Assembly (NCBI GenBank): GCA_022822245.1
Contig: JAJECB010000190.1
Location: forward strand, 1 to 12,648
From: Gammaproteobacteria bacterium
GTDB taxonomy: Bacteria > Pseudomonadota > Gammaproteobacteria > HK1
Direction of reading: 5' to 3'
DNA: 12,648 bases
The notes under the pieces are model-generated. The model was not told the origin of the DNA, did no database searches, and worked only from the letters and a program-made list of their open reading frames with translations. Below are positions 7,233-12,648 of this stretch, in pieces. Position 1 is the first letter of the stretch, and every line of letters begins with the position of its first letter. A program made the position numbers and the translations under genes.

Positions 7233-7250
7233 GGCGCGGAGGTCCGCGCC
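7233..7250 (+). other. perfect hairpin just upstream of acuI
   Basis: GGCGCGGA (7233-7240) and TCCGCGCC (7243-7250) are exact reverse complements separated by GG; in RNA this gives 7 pairs and a 4-base loop. It lies 62 bases after the stop of the small unknown gene and 12 bases before the acuI Shine-Dalgarno. It could attenuate read-through or simply be a GC-rich leader structure. There is no T tract. Confidence 0.35.
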
Positions 7251-7272
7251 GTTCACCGAATTGGGAGGTTGC

Positions 7273-8265
7273 ATGTCCACATTTCGCGCATTCCGGGTCC
7301 ATGAGGCCGACGGCGGGTACGAGGGGCGCCTCGACGAGATCGGGCTCGACGACCTCTCGGAGGGCGACGTCACCATCCGGGCCGCGTGGTCCGGCATCAA
7401 CTACAAGGACGCCCTCGCGGTCACCGGCAAGGGCCGGATCATGCGACGCTTCCCGATGGTGGCGGGGGTCGACGTGTCCGGCACCGTGGAGGCGTCCTCC
7501 GATGCACGCTTCTCGCCCGGTGACCGGGTGCTCGTCGCCGGCGCCAACATGGGCGAGGCCTTCGACGGCGGCTACGCGGAGAGGGTGCGGGCGCCCGCCG
7601 ACGCGGTGGTGCGCATGCCGGAGGGGCTGAGCCTGCGCGAAGCGATGGCCCTCGGGACGGCGGGGTTCAGCGCCGCGCTCGCGATCGAGCGCATGGAGCT
7701 CAACGGGCAGCGGCCGGAGAACGGCCCGGTGCTGGTGAACGGCGCCACCGGGGGGGTCGGGAGCTTTGCCGTCGACATGCTCGCCGCGCGCGGCTACGAG
7801 GTGGCGGCGTTCACCGGGAAGACGGAGTCGGCCGGCTGGCTCGAGTCGCTCGGCGCGGCGCGGGTGGTGCTCCGCGACGAGGTCGAGATGGGCACCCGTC
7901 CCCTCGAACGCGCCGAGTGGGCGGGCGCGGTGGACAACGTGGGCGGCGACCACCTCGCGTGGCTGACCCGGACGGTGAAGCCGGCCGGGAACATTGCGGC
8001 CATCGGCCTCGCCGGGGGAGTGAAGCTCTCGACCACCGTGATGCCCTTCATCCTGCGCGGGGTGAACCTGCTCGGCATCAACTCGGTGACCATCTCGCCG
8101 GAGTTGCGCGACCATGCGTGGGGGCGATGCGGCACGGATCTCAAGCCTCGCCACATCGACACCATCGTGACCCGGGAGATCGGGCTCGACGAGCTGCACG
8201 GCGTGTTCGACGGCTACATGGACGGAGCGGTCACCGGCCGCACCGTAATCCGGATCGAGGGCTGA
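7273..8265 (+). CDS. acuI: acrylyl-CoA reductase (NADPH), AcuI/YhdH family
   Basis: A 330-residue zinc-independent medium-chain reductase that reduces acryloyl-CoA to propionyl-CoA with NADPH. AcuI serves 3-hydroxypropionate or DMSP metabolism and detoxification of the reactive acrylyl group. It aligns along its whole length with E. coli YhdH: INYKDALAVTGKGRI (42-56), FPMVAGVDVSGTV (60-72), the dinucleotide-binding GATGGVGS (157-164), and the YhdH-like AIGLAGGVKLSTTVMPFILRGVNLLGI region. The start at 7273 has GGGAGG at 7263-7268; a TTG at 7261 is in frame but overlaps that site. The C-terminus (GRTVIRI) is intact. It converges on dsbA. Co-transcription with the small gene at 6868 is possible but not shown. 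Confidence 0.94.
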   Translation: MSTFRAFRVHEADGGYEGRLDEIGLDDLSEGDVTIRAAWSGINYKDALAVTGKGRIMRRFPMVAGVDVSGTVEASSDARFSPGDRVLVAGANMGEAFDGGYAERVRAPADAVVRMPEGLSLREAMALGTAGFSAALAIERMELNGQRPENGPVLVNGATGGVGSFAVDMLAARGYEVAAFTGKTESAGWLESLGAARVVLRDEVEMGTRPLERAEWAGAVDNVGGDHLAWLTRTVKPAGNIAAIGLAGGVKLSTTVMPFILRGVNLLGINSVTISPELRDHAWGRCGTDLKPRHIDTIVTREIGLDELHGVFDGYMDGAVTGRTVIRIEG

Positions 8266-8283
8266 TCCGGGTCCGGTCCGGGT

Positions 8284-8301
8284 CGGTACGGCCCGGTACC
8301 G
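8284..8301. terminator. hairpin between convergent acuI and dsbA
   Basis: CGGTAC (8284-8289) and GTACCG (8296-8301) form a 6-pair stem with loop GGCCCG, in the 67-base gap between the two converging stop codons. The place fits a shared terminator. The stem is short and there is no T run. Confidence 0.3.
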
Positions 8302-8332
8302 CCAGGCGGGAGTCGCCGCGGGCGAGGACGAT

Positions 8333-8956
8333 TCAGCCTCCGGCCTTCGCGTGCTCGCGGGCGATGAGGACGTCCGCGACCGCGAGCACGTTCGGGTAGC
8401 TTCCCGCCGTCGCGCCGCTGACGAGGAATCGTCCGTTCACGATGAGCGCGGGGACTCCCCGGAGCCCGTACCGCGACTGCATGACAAGGGAACGCTGGAC
8501 CCCGGTCCGGACCGAGAAGGACTTTGCGTGCCGGTCGAAGTCGGCCGCGGCCACCCCGTGCGCGACGAAGAAGTCCCGGAGCGCTTCCATGGAGGCGAGA
8601 CTTCGCCCCTCGTCGTGGATCGCGGCGAAGATGAGGGGATGGATCTCGTCCAGGACCCCGAGCGCTTCCGCAATGTAGTAGGCGCGGGCGTGGAGATCCC
8701 AGAGGTCGTTGAAGATGGCCGGCATCCGCACGAACCGGACGTGGTCCGGAAGGGTCTCGGTCCACGCCTCCAGGTAGGGCTGGAAGCGGTTGCAGTGCGG
8801 GCAGCCGTACCAGAACACCTCGACCACCTCGACCCGGTCGGGATCCGAGGTGGGCTGGGGCGCCGGCAGCTTCTGGTACAGCCCCTCGATGTCGGATTGG
8901 GCGATGGCGGGCAGCGCGAGGGCGAATCCGAAGAGGGCGGCGACGATGGTCTTCAT
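8333..8956 (-). CDS. dsbA: thiol:disulfide interchange protein DsbA
   Basis: A periplasmic oxidase that introduces disulfide bonds into exported proteins and is reoxidised by DsbB. The 207-residue precursor has a signal peptide (MKTIVAALFGFALALPAIAQ). The active site is Cys52-Pro-His-Cys55, in FWYGCPHCNRFQP, the classic DsbA dipeptide. The cis-proline loop is RGVPAL (Pro169), with Val before Pro as in DsbA. The thioredoxin fold is interrupted by the usual helical insert (about 80-155). A perfect AGGAGG lies at 8970-8965, 8 bases before the ATG. It is 133 bases downstream of the cytochrome c4 gene on the same strand, the arrangement known from Pseudomonas, and is probably co-transcribed with it. 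Confidence 0.96.
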   Translation of the reverse strand: MKTIVAALFGFALALPAIAQSDIEGLYQKLPAPQPTSDPDRVEVVEVFWYGCPHCNRFQPYLEAWTETLPDHVRFVRMPAIFNDLWDLHARAYYIAEALGVLDEIHPLIFAAIHDEGRSLASMEALRDFFVAHGVAAADFDRHAKSFSVRTGVQRSLVMQSRYGLRGVPALIVNGRFLVSGATAGSYPNVLAVADVLIAREHAKAGG

Positions 8957-8964
8957 TCGGGGCG

Positions 8965-8970
8965 CCTCCT
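8965..8970 (-). promoter_or_regulatory. consensus Shine-Dalgarno of dsbA
   Basis: The minus strand reads AGGAGG, an exact match to the anti-16S sequence, 8 bases before the dsbA ATG. It is the strongest ribosome-binding site in the window and fixes the start at 8956. Confidence 0.8.
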
Positions 8971-9089
8971 GATGGCGGGATGGGACGATCCCGGAGGGCC
9001 CGGCGCAGTTCGGGCGGCACGGGTTCCGGGGTCTGGAACGGCCCGTCGCGGCCGTCCGTTTTGGGGCCTTCCTGCGATCGGCGCCGGGC

Positions 9090-9719
9090 TCAGCTCCCCG
9101 CCTGGTGGAGCCCGGAAAGATACTCCGAGACCGCCTCGATGTCGGCGTCGGTGAGTCGGCTCGCGATCGCGCGCATCATGCCGGCGGGATCGGTCGTTCG
9201 CGACCCGTCGCGGTACGCGCGGAGCTGCTTCGCGGAGTATGCGGCGAACTGCCCGCCGAGCTGGGGAAACGCGGCGAGCAGGTTTCCGCGTCCGCCCGGG
9301 CCGTGGCAGCTCATGCACGACGGAATGTTCCGGGCTGCGTCACCGGCCTGGTAGAGGCGCCGTCCCGTTTCCGCGAGGTCCGGGTCCGCCGCTTCCACGG
9401 TGGAGACCTGGGTGGCGAAGAAGGCCGAGATGTCCGCGAGGTCCTGGTCGCTCAGGTTCGCGATCATGGGGATCATGGTCGCCGCCTCGGGGTTGGCCCG
9501 ACCGTGCTCCGAGCGGATGGCCATGATCTGGCGCATCTGGTAGGGCGCGCCCTGGCCGGCGAGCTTCGGCCAGATGGGGCTCACGCTGTTGCCGTCCGCG
9601 CCGTGACAGGCGGAACATACCGCCGCCTTGAGCTTCCCCGCCTCGGGGTTGCCGGACGCGAACGCCCCGGTGGCGAGCAGGCCGAAGGCCATCCCCGCCA
9701 CGATTGCTGCTCTCATCAT
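9090..9719 (-). CDS. diheme cytochrome c4
   Basis: A periplasmic diheme electron carrier that passes electrons from the bc1 complex to terminal oxidases. The 209-residue precursor has a signal peptide ending near GAFASG (about residue 22). Two class I cytochrome c domains follow, with heme sites CSACH (35-39) and CMSCH (135-139). Likely axial methionines are Met82 or Met85 in ATMIPMIANLSDQD, and Met181 or Met182 in DPAGMMRAIASRLTDAD; each precedes the usual SDQDLADISAFF-type helix. Size and spacing are standard for c4. The start is one of two adjacent ATGs at 9719/9716. It is the first gene of a probable operon with dsbA. Its upstream gap is unusually long, with no obvious sigma70 promoter close to the gene. 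Confidence 0.95.
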   Translation of the reverse strand: MMRAAIVAGMAFGLLATGAFASGNPEAGKLKAAVCSACHGADGNSVSPIWPKLAGQGAPYQMRQIMAIRSEHGRANPEAATMIPMIANLSDQDLADISAFFATQVSTVEAADPDLAETGRRLYQAGDAARNIPSCMSCHGPGGRGNLLAAFPQLGGQFAAYSAKQLRAYRDGSRTTDPAGMMRAIASRLTDADIEAVSEYLSGLHQAGS

Positions 9720-10200
9720 CGGATCGTGTGCCTTCGTCTTGCGCTGGCGTCGCTTCAGGCTCGCGCCGCACGCGGGCCAATCTTCGAAATCCTCGTTGGT
9801 GAGCGAACCGTTCCCGGCGCTCGTCGCCGGGCCGCTCCGCCTGCCCGCTTTCCGCGCGTGCCCGTGTCGGGCATCAGGTACATGGCGCGAGCAAAGCGCA
9901 CGGTAGTGTGCAGCAGATGCCGGGGACGGTCAACGCGAGGGAGGCGCCGGCGAGCGATCCTCGAGGGCCACCTCCTCGACGGGACGGGACCCGGAAGTGG
10001 CCGCAACGAAGGGCGTTTGCGATGGTCCGCCGGGGTGCGCTCCCGCGAGTAGCAAATTGAATCAGAACTTGTCGGAAATTGGCCCGAACCATTGTCAGTC
10101 AATGGCTTACCCGATTACTTATACACTTTCCGTATGGTACGCGCCGGGTCTTGCGCCGGGAACGTCCGTATCATTGAACGGTCACATTCCATGCGACGTA

Positions 10201-10260
10201 TCTATTTGAAATAAAAACAATAATGCGGAACAGGTCAAAGATTGTCAACACTTGAGAGCT
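10201..10260. other. AT-rich segment
   Basis: Only 20 of 60 bases are G or C, far below the surrounding coding DNA. It includes TTTGAAATAAAAACAATAAT at 10205-10224. It lies about 90 bases to the left of the paired DnaA boxes, so it could be an easily melted element or simply promoter DNA for the leftward cytochrome c4 operon. No good pair of -10 and -35 elements was found on either strand. Confidence 0.4.
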
Positions 10261-10310
10261 CCGTTGAATCATAGGCACTTTTTCCGGTTTGGGGGGAGCT
10301 TTGCACAGAC

Positions 10311-10333
10311 TTATCCACAGAATCTGTGGATAA
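10311..10333. promoter_or_regulatory. two perfect DnaA boxes, head to head
   Basis: TTATCCACA (10311-10319) is the perfect high-affinity DnaA box. TGTGGATAA (10325-10333) is the same box on the other strand, 5 bases away. Including flanking bases, the site is a 10-base perfect inverted repeat around AAT. Weaker 8-of-9 matches to TTWTNCACA occur at 10299-10307 (CTTTGCACA) and 10119-10127 (TTATACACT). Two perfect 9-mers by chance in this short AT-poor genome segment are very unlikely, so DnaA binding is a reasonable inference. Whether it serves an origin, a titration site or transcriptional control is unknown. Confidence 0.75.
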
Positions 10334-10442
10334 TGCCGGACTCCCCCAAGCAGTCAGGGAGTTAGTCCGGAAAAGTCCAAAACCGCATGAGAATGTCGCG
10401 TGAAGTCAAGCCGCGCGAGACGCGCGCCCTGTCGCCGGGCAC

Positions 10443-10465
10443 CCGCCCCGTCGAGGCCGGGGCGG
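10443..10465 (-). terminator. GC-rich hairpin after rpmE
   Basis: CCGCCCCG (10443-10450) and CGGGGCGG (10458-10465) are perfect reverse complements with a 7-base loop. On the minus strand the stem starts 19 bases after the rpmE stop, a fitting place for a terminator. It lacks a U tract. Confidence 0.4.
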
Positions 10466-10484
10466 AGGGGGCGGGAGAGTCGGG

Positions 10485-10688
10485 CTAACGAGCGGCGTAG
10501 CGGCGGCGGAACTTCTCCACGCGCCCGGCGGTGTCCACGATCTTCTGCTGCCCGGTGTAGAACGGGTGGCAGGCGGAGCACACCTCGACGTGGAGGTCGC
10601 CCTCGTAGGTGGAGCGGGTGCGGAAGGTGTTGCCGCAGGCGCAGGTAACCGTGATCTCTTCGTACCGGGGATGGATGTCCGGCTTCAT
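10485..10688 (-). CDS. rpmE: 50S ribosomal protein L31, zinc-binding form
   Basis: A 67-residue component of the large ribosomal subunit that bridges to the small subunit. It aligns end to end with E. coli L31 ([20 protein letters not shown] against [20 protein letters not shown]). All four zinc ligands are kept: Cys16, Cys18, Cys37 and Cys40, so this is the C+ form whose paralogue replacement is typically zinc-controlled (family knowledge). I chose the ATG at 10688 because the family motif starts exactly there; the frame is open much further upstream, but that extension has no L31 similarity. It is divergent from the Nudix gene. In many proteobacteria the neighbour of rpmE is priA, which is absent here. 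Confidence 0.97.
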   Translation of the reverse strand: MKPDIHPRYEEITVTCACGNTFRTRSTYEGDLHVEVCSACHPFYTGQQKIVDTAGRVEKFRRRYAAR

Positions 10689-10722
10689 GGAGGCAGATCC
10701 TGAGGTCGAAACGCGGCGCGCG

Positions 10723-10728
10723 ATTCTA
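10723..10728 (-). promoter_or_regulatory. rpmE -10 element
   Basis: The minus strand reads TAGAAT (10728-10723) within GCTAGAAT, 35 bases upstream of the rpmE ATG. It is identical over 8 bases to the probable -10 of the PreP-like peptidase gene. No strong -35 is present. Confidence 0.5.
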
Positions 10729-10795
10729 GCCCAGCTCGCCGGCCGGCGCCACGAGGGGGCATGACGGCGCGCGCGGGACCGTTGGCTCCGCGTGC

Positions 10796-10801
10796 TAAAG
10801 T
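10796..10801 (+). promoter_or_regulatory. possible extended -10 of the Nudix gene
   Basis: TAAAGT is preceded by TGC, giving an extended -10 form (TGnTAAAGT). Its end is 8 bases before the ATG at 10810, so transcription would begin almost at the start codon. Confidence 0.35.
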
Positions 10802-10809
10802 CGATCGCC

Positions 10810-11451
10810 ATGCAGCGCCCTGCCACCTCGCTTCCGTTCGACTCCAACCTGCGGGCGCGGATCGCGGACCGCCTCGCGTCCATCGAAGCCCGCCGCGTAT
10901 CCCCCGACGCCGCCATGCGGCGCGCCGCGGTGGCGTTCGTCATCGTCGGCGACGATGCCGGCGAGGCCTGCTTCGTCCTGACCCGGCGCGCTTCGGGGCT
11001 GCGGCGCCACAGCGGACAGTGGGCGATTCCGGGCGGCCGCTCGGACGAAGGCGAATCGCCGCCGGACACCGCCCGGCGCGAGCTCCGCGAGGAGGTGGGC
11101 CTCGACGTGCCCGAGGGGGACGTGCTCGGCTGCCTCGACGACTACGCGACCCGCTCGGGTTACGTGATCTCCCCGGTGGTGTGCTGGGGCCCGCCCCGCC
11201 CCGAGCTCGCCCTCGACCGCACGGAGGTCGCCCGCGCTCACCTCGTCCCCCTCGGCCGGCTGCTCGCCCCGGACCTCGCGGCCACCACCGCCATCCCGGA
11301 GAGCGACCGTCCGGTGCTCTCCGTGGGACTTCTCGGGGGGCGAATCTTCGCCCCCACCGCGGCCGTCATCTACCAGGCGAGGGAGTGGCTGCTCATGGAC
11401 CGGGCGACCCGGGTGTCCCACTTCGAGCAGCCGGTGTTCGCGTGGAAGTGA
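10810..11451 (+). CDS. Nudix hydrolase, similar to CoA pyrophosphatase (NudL-like)
   Basis: A 213-residue Nudix protein that would hydrolyse a nucleoside diphosphate linked to another group. The Nudix box Gx5Ex7REUxEExGU is exact, from Gly76 to Leu98 (GRSDEGE... RELREEVGL), with the metal-binding glutamates at 91, 94 and 95. Upstream, [22 protein letters not shown] (55-76) resembles the CoA-type signature LLTxRSxxLRxHxGQxxFPGG, so coenzyme A or a derivative is the likeliest substrate. The canonical NudL insertion inside the box is missing, so the substrate is uncertain. I prefer the ATG at 10810; a GTG at 10792 is in frame. Neither has a Shine-Dalgarno. bolA follows after 92 bases on the same strand. 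Confidence 0.9.
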   Translation: MQRPATSLPFDSNLRARIADRLASIEARRVSPDAAMRRAAVAFVIVGDDAGEACFVLTRRASGLRRHSGQWAIPGGRSDEGESPPDTARRELREEVGLDVPEGDVLGCLDDYATRSGYVISPVVCWGPPRPELALDRTEVARAHLVPLGRLLAPDLAATTAIPESDRPVLSVGLLGGRIFAPTAAVIYQAREWLLMDRATRVSHFEQPVFAWK

Positions 11452-11543
11452 GACAATGGGCGGGTACGGAGCCGGAGCCCGGGCCCGCCGCCGCGGCGCG
11501 GACGCTCCGGTCCGGCGGCGATCGATCCCAGGAGTTGGTCCGC

Positions 11544-11867
11544 ATGAGCGTGGAAGCCGAAATTCGCACCAAGCTGCTCGCCGCTTTCGACCCCGTGCAC
11601 CTCGAGGTCGACAACGAGAGCCACATGCACGACGTTCCGCCCGGCTCGGAGTCGCACTTCAAGCTCGTCATCGCGTCGCGGCGGTTCGAGGGCCGGCGCC
11701 TCCTCGGCCGGCATCGTCTCGTGAACGACGCGCTTGCCGCGGAGCTCGCGGGACCGATCCACGCGCTCGCCATCCACGCGGTGACCCCGGACGAGTGGTT
11801 CCACGCGGCCGGCGCGTCCCCCGACTCGCCGCTCTGCCGGGGCGGCTCCCGGGCGGAAGGCGAATGA
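11544..11867 (+). CDS. bolA: BolA family protein
   Basis: A 107-residue BolA protein. BolA proteins pair with monothiol glutaredoxins to bind [2Fe-2S] clusters, and in E. coli BolA also acts as a stress and morphology regulator. The class II KH-like fold is evident: helix 3-14, ESHMHDVPPGSESHFKLVI (25-43), FEGRRLLGRHRLVNDALAAEL (48-68), PIHALAIHAVTPDEW (71-85). Conserved His29 and His57 are likely cluster ligands. The tail (ASPDSPLCRGGS) matches E. coli BolA (ASPPCRGAGS), which makes it BolA proper rather than the YrbA/IbaG type. AGGAG at 11530-11534 lies 9 bases before the ATG. The stop codon overlaps the start of the ammonium transporter gene by 4 bases (ATGA), implying co-transcription and coupled translation. 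Confidence 0.95.
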   Translation: MSVEAEIRTKLLAAFDPVHLEVDNESHMHDVPPGSESHFKLVIASRRFEGRRLLGRHRLVNDALAAELAGPIHALAIHAVTPDEWFHAAGASPDSPLCRGGSRAEGE

Positions 11868-12648
11868 CCGCCCCGCGCAGGAGGCCGGCCCCGCGGTGGG
11901 CCGGCGGAGTCCTCGCGCTCGCACCCCTTGCGGCGCGGGCGGACTCGCTCGACACCGGCGACACCGCCTGGATGCTGACCGCGACCGCCCTCGTGCTGCT
12001 CATGACCCTGCCCGGGGTGGCCCTCTTCTACGGGGGGCTGGTACGGGCGCGGAACGTCCTCTCGGTCATGATGCAGTGCCTCGCCGTCGCCGCCCTCGCC
12101 ACCGTCCTGTGGACCGTCTACGGCTACAGCCTCGCCTTCGGGGACGGCGGCTGGTTCACGGGCGGCTTCGACAAGGCGTTCTTCGCCGGCGTGGAGCGGG
12201 GCGCCCTGAGCGGAACCGTCCCGGAAAGCGTCTTCGCGATGTTCCAGCTCACCTTCGCGATCATCACCCCCGCCCTCGTCTTCGGCGGGGTCGCGGAACG
12301 GCTCAAGTTCTCCTCGATGCTGTGGTTCAGCGGGCTGTGGCTCACCCTCGTCTACTTCCCGGTCGCCCACTGGGTGTGGGGCGGCGGCTGGCTCGGCGAG
12401 CTCGGGGTGCTCGACTACGCGGGCGGCACCGTCGTCCACGTCAACGCGGGGGTCGCGGCGCTCATGGCCGCGCTCGTCGTCGGCCGGCGGCGCGGGTTTC
12501 CCGCGACGCCCATGCTCCCTCACAACCTCGTCTTCACCATCGCCGGCGCCTCGCTCCTGTGGGTCGGCTGGTTCGGCTTCAACGCCGGGAGCGCGCTCGC
12601 CGCGAACGGCGACGCAGGGATGGCCATGCTCGCCACCCAGGTCGCCGC
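11864..12648 (+). CDS. amt: ammonium transporter, Amt family (3' truncated by window edge)
   Basis: The first 261 residues of an inner-membrane ammonium channel. Translation starts at the ATG overlapping the bolA stop. A basic N-terminus and a short hydrophobic segment ending PLAARADS form a likely signal peptide, as in E. coli AmtB. At least six membrane helices follow. Key AmtB residues are present at a constant offset of +24: Phe131 (F107), Trp172 (W148), Asp184 (D160), His192 (H168), Phe239 (F215) and Ser243 (S219), within DYAGGTVVHVNAG and WVGWFGFNAGSA. The second pore histidine lies beyond the edge. No glnK is visible upstream, which is unusual because amt commonly follows the PII gene; it may lie downstream. 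No NtrC site or sigma54 promoter was recognised. Confidence 0.95.
   Translation, partial: MTAPRRRPAPRWAGGVLALAPLAARADSLDTGDTAWMLTATALVLLMTLPGVALFYGGLVRARNVLSVMMQCLAVAALATVLWTVYGYSLAFGDGGWFTGGFDKAFFAGVERGALSGTVPESVFAMFQLTFAIITPALVFGGVAERLKFSSMLWFSGLWLTLVYFPVAHWVWGGGWLGELGVLDYAGGTVVHVNAGVAALMAALVVGRRRGFPATPMLPHNLVFTIAGASLLWVGWFGFNAGSALAANGDAGMAMLATQVA

Larger units (their letters stand above)
9720..10484. other. long non-coding region between cytochrome c4 and rpmE
   Basis: Neither strand shows a convincing gene in these 765 bases; the ORFs present are low-complexity Arg/Pro/Gly reading frames or start without a ribosome-binding site. Two parts differ. 9720-10050 has the local high GC and holds two small hairpins: CCCGGCG/CGCCGGG at 9813-9831 and TGCCCG/CGGGCA at 9859-9873. 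From about 10051 to 10340 the G+C content falls (28 of 60 at 10081-10140, 20 of 60 at 10201-10260, 30 of 60 at 10261-10320). This part holds the DnaA boxes, a CCATTG/CAATGG dyad at 10089-10105 and a GCGCCGGG direct repeat at 10141 and 10153. The cytochrome c4 promoter should also lie here. I did not recognise a small RNA. Confidence 0.6.

Noticed and set aside
6790..8199. 469-codon minus-strand open frame across the unknown small gene and acuI
   Set aside because: It is the complement of two convincing plus-strand genes with ribosome-binding sites; its own translation is His/Arg/Pro-rich without family features.
9997..10209. 70-codon plus-strand frame in the AT-rich island
   Set aside because: It starts with GTG without a ribosome-binding site, changes composition midway with the DNA, and resembles no known protein.
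10485..11069. 194-codon reading frame containing L31 as its C-terminal third
   Set aside because: The part upstream of Met at 10688 is Arg/Ser/Ala shadow sequence opposite the Nudix gene; L31 homology begins exactly at that Met.
1..12648. Mobile elements, CRISPR arrays, tRNA or rRNA genes
   Set aside because: I looked for transposase or integrase motifs, regularly spaced repeats, TΨC-like tRNA segments and rRNA signatures on both strands and saw none.

Overview
The window is 12.6 kb of very GC-rich chromosome with ordinary housekeeping genes. It most likely comes from a high-GC gammaproteobacterium of the purple-sulfur / Ectothiorhodospiraceae kind. That placement is inferred from three things: a diheme cytochrome c4 gene directly upstream of dsbA, a BolA with the E. 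coli-type C-terminal tail, and a full-length gammaproteobacterial-type CysE. I see no insertion sequence, phage gene, CRISPR array, tRNA or rRNA. The many long ORFs opposite the real genes are GC-driven shadows.

Layout, left to right. Positions 1-90 are the tail of an unidentified plus-strand gene. 219-698 (+) encodes a periplasmic PCuAC copper chaperone. It converges on cysE (837-1703, -). Upstream of cysE lie ilvE (1829-2929, -) and a 974-residue M16C/PreP-like zinc peptidase (3075-5999, -); each appears to have its own promoter. Next comes an AlkA-type DNA glycosylase (6133-6783, -), divergent from a 100-residue protein of unknown function (6868-7170, +), and then the acrylyl-CoA reductase acuI (7273-8265, +). 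acuI converges on a cytochrome c4 - dsbA pair (9719 down to 8333, -).

Positions 9720-10484 hold no convincing gene. The right part of this stretch drops to about one third G+C at 10201-10260. It then contains two perfect, head-to-head DnaA boxes (10311-10333) inside a larger set of nested inverted repeats. This is the most unusual structure in the window. After it come rpmE (10485-10688, -), and divergently a Nudix hydrolase (10810-11451, +), bolA (11544-11867, +) and an ammonium transporter gene that overlaps bolA by 4 bases and runs off the right edge.

Functionally the genes cover cysteine and branched-chain amino acid synthesis, peptide turnover, alkylation repair, C3 acyl-CoA reduction, periplasmic copper, thiol and electron-transfer functions, ribosome assembly, and ammonium uptake coupled to a BolA protein. 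I found no clear novel multi-gene system. The best leads are the DnaA-box element, the bolA-amt coupling, the unknown 100-residue protein with a hairpin leader, and a perfect dyad in front of cysE.
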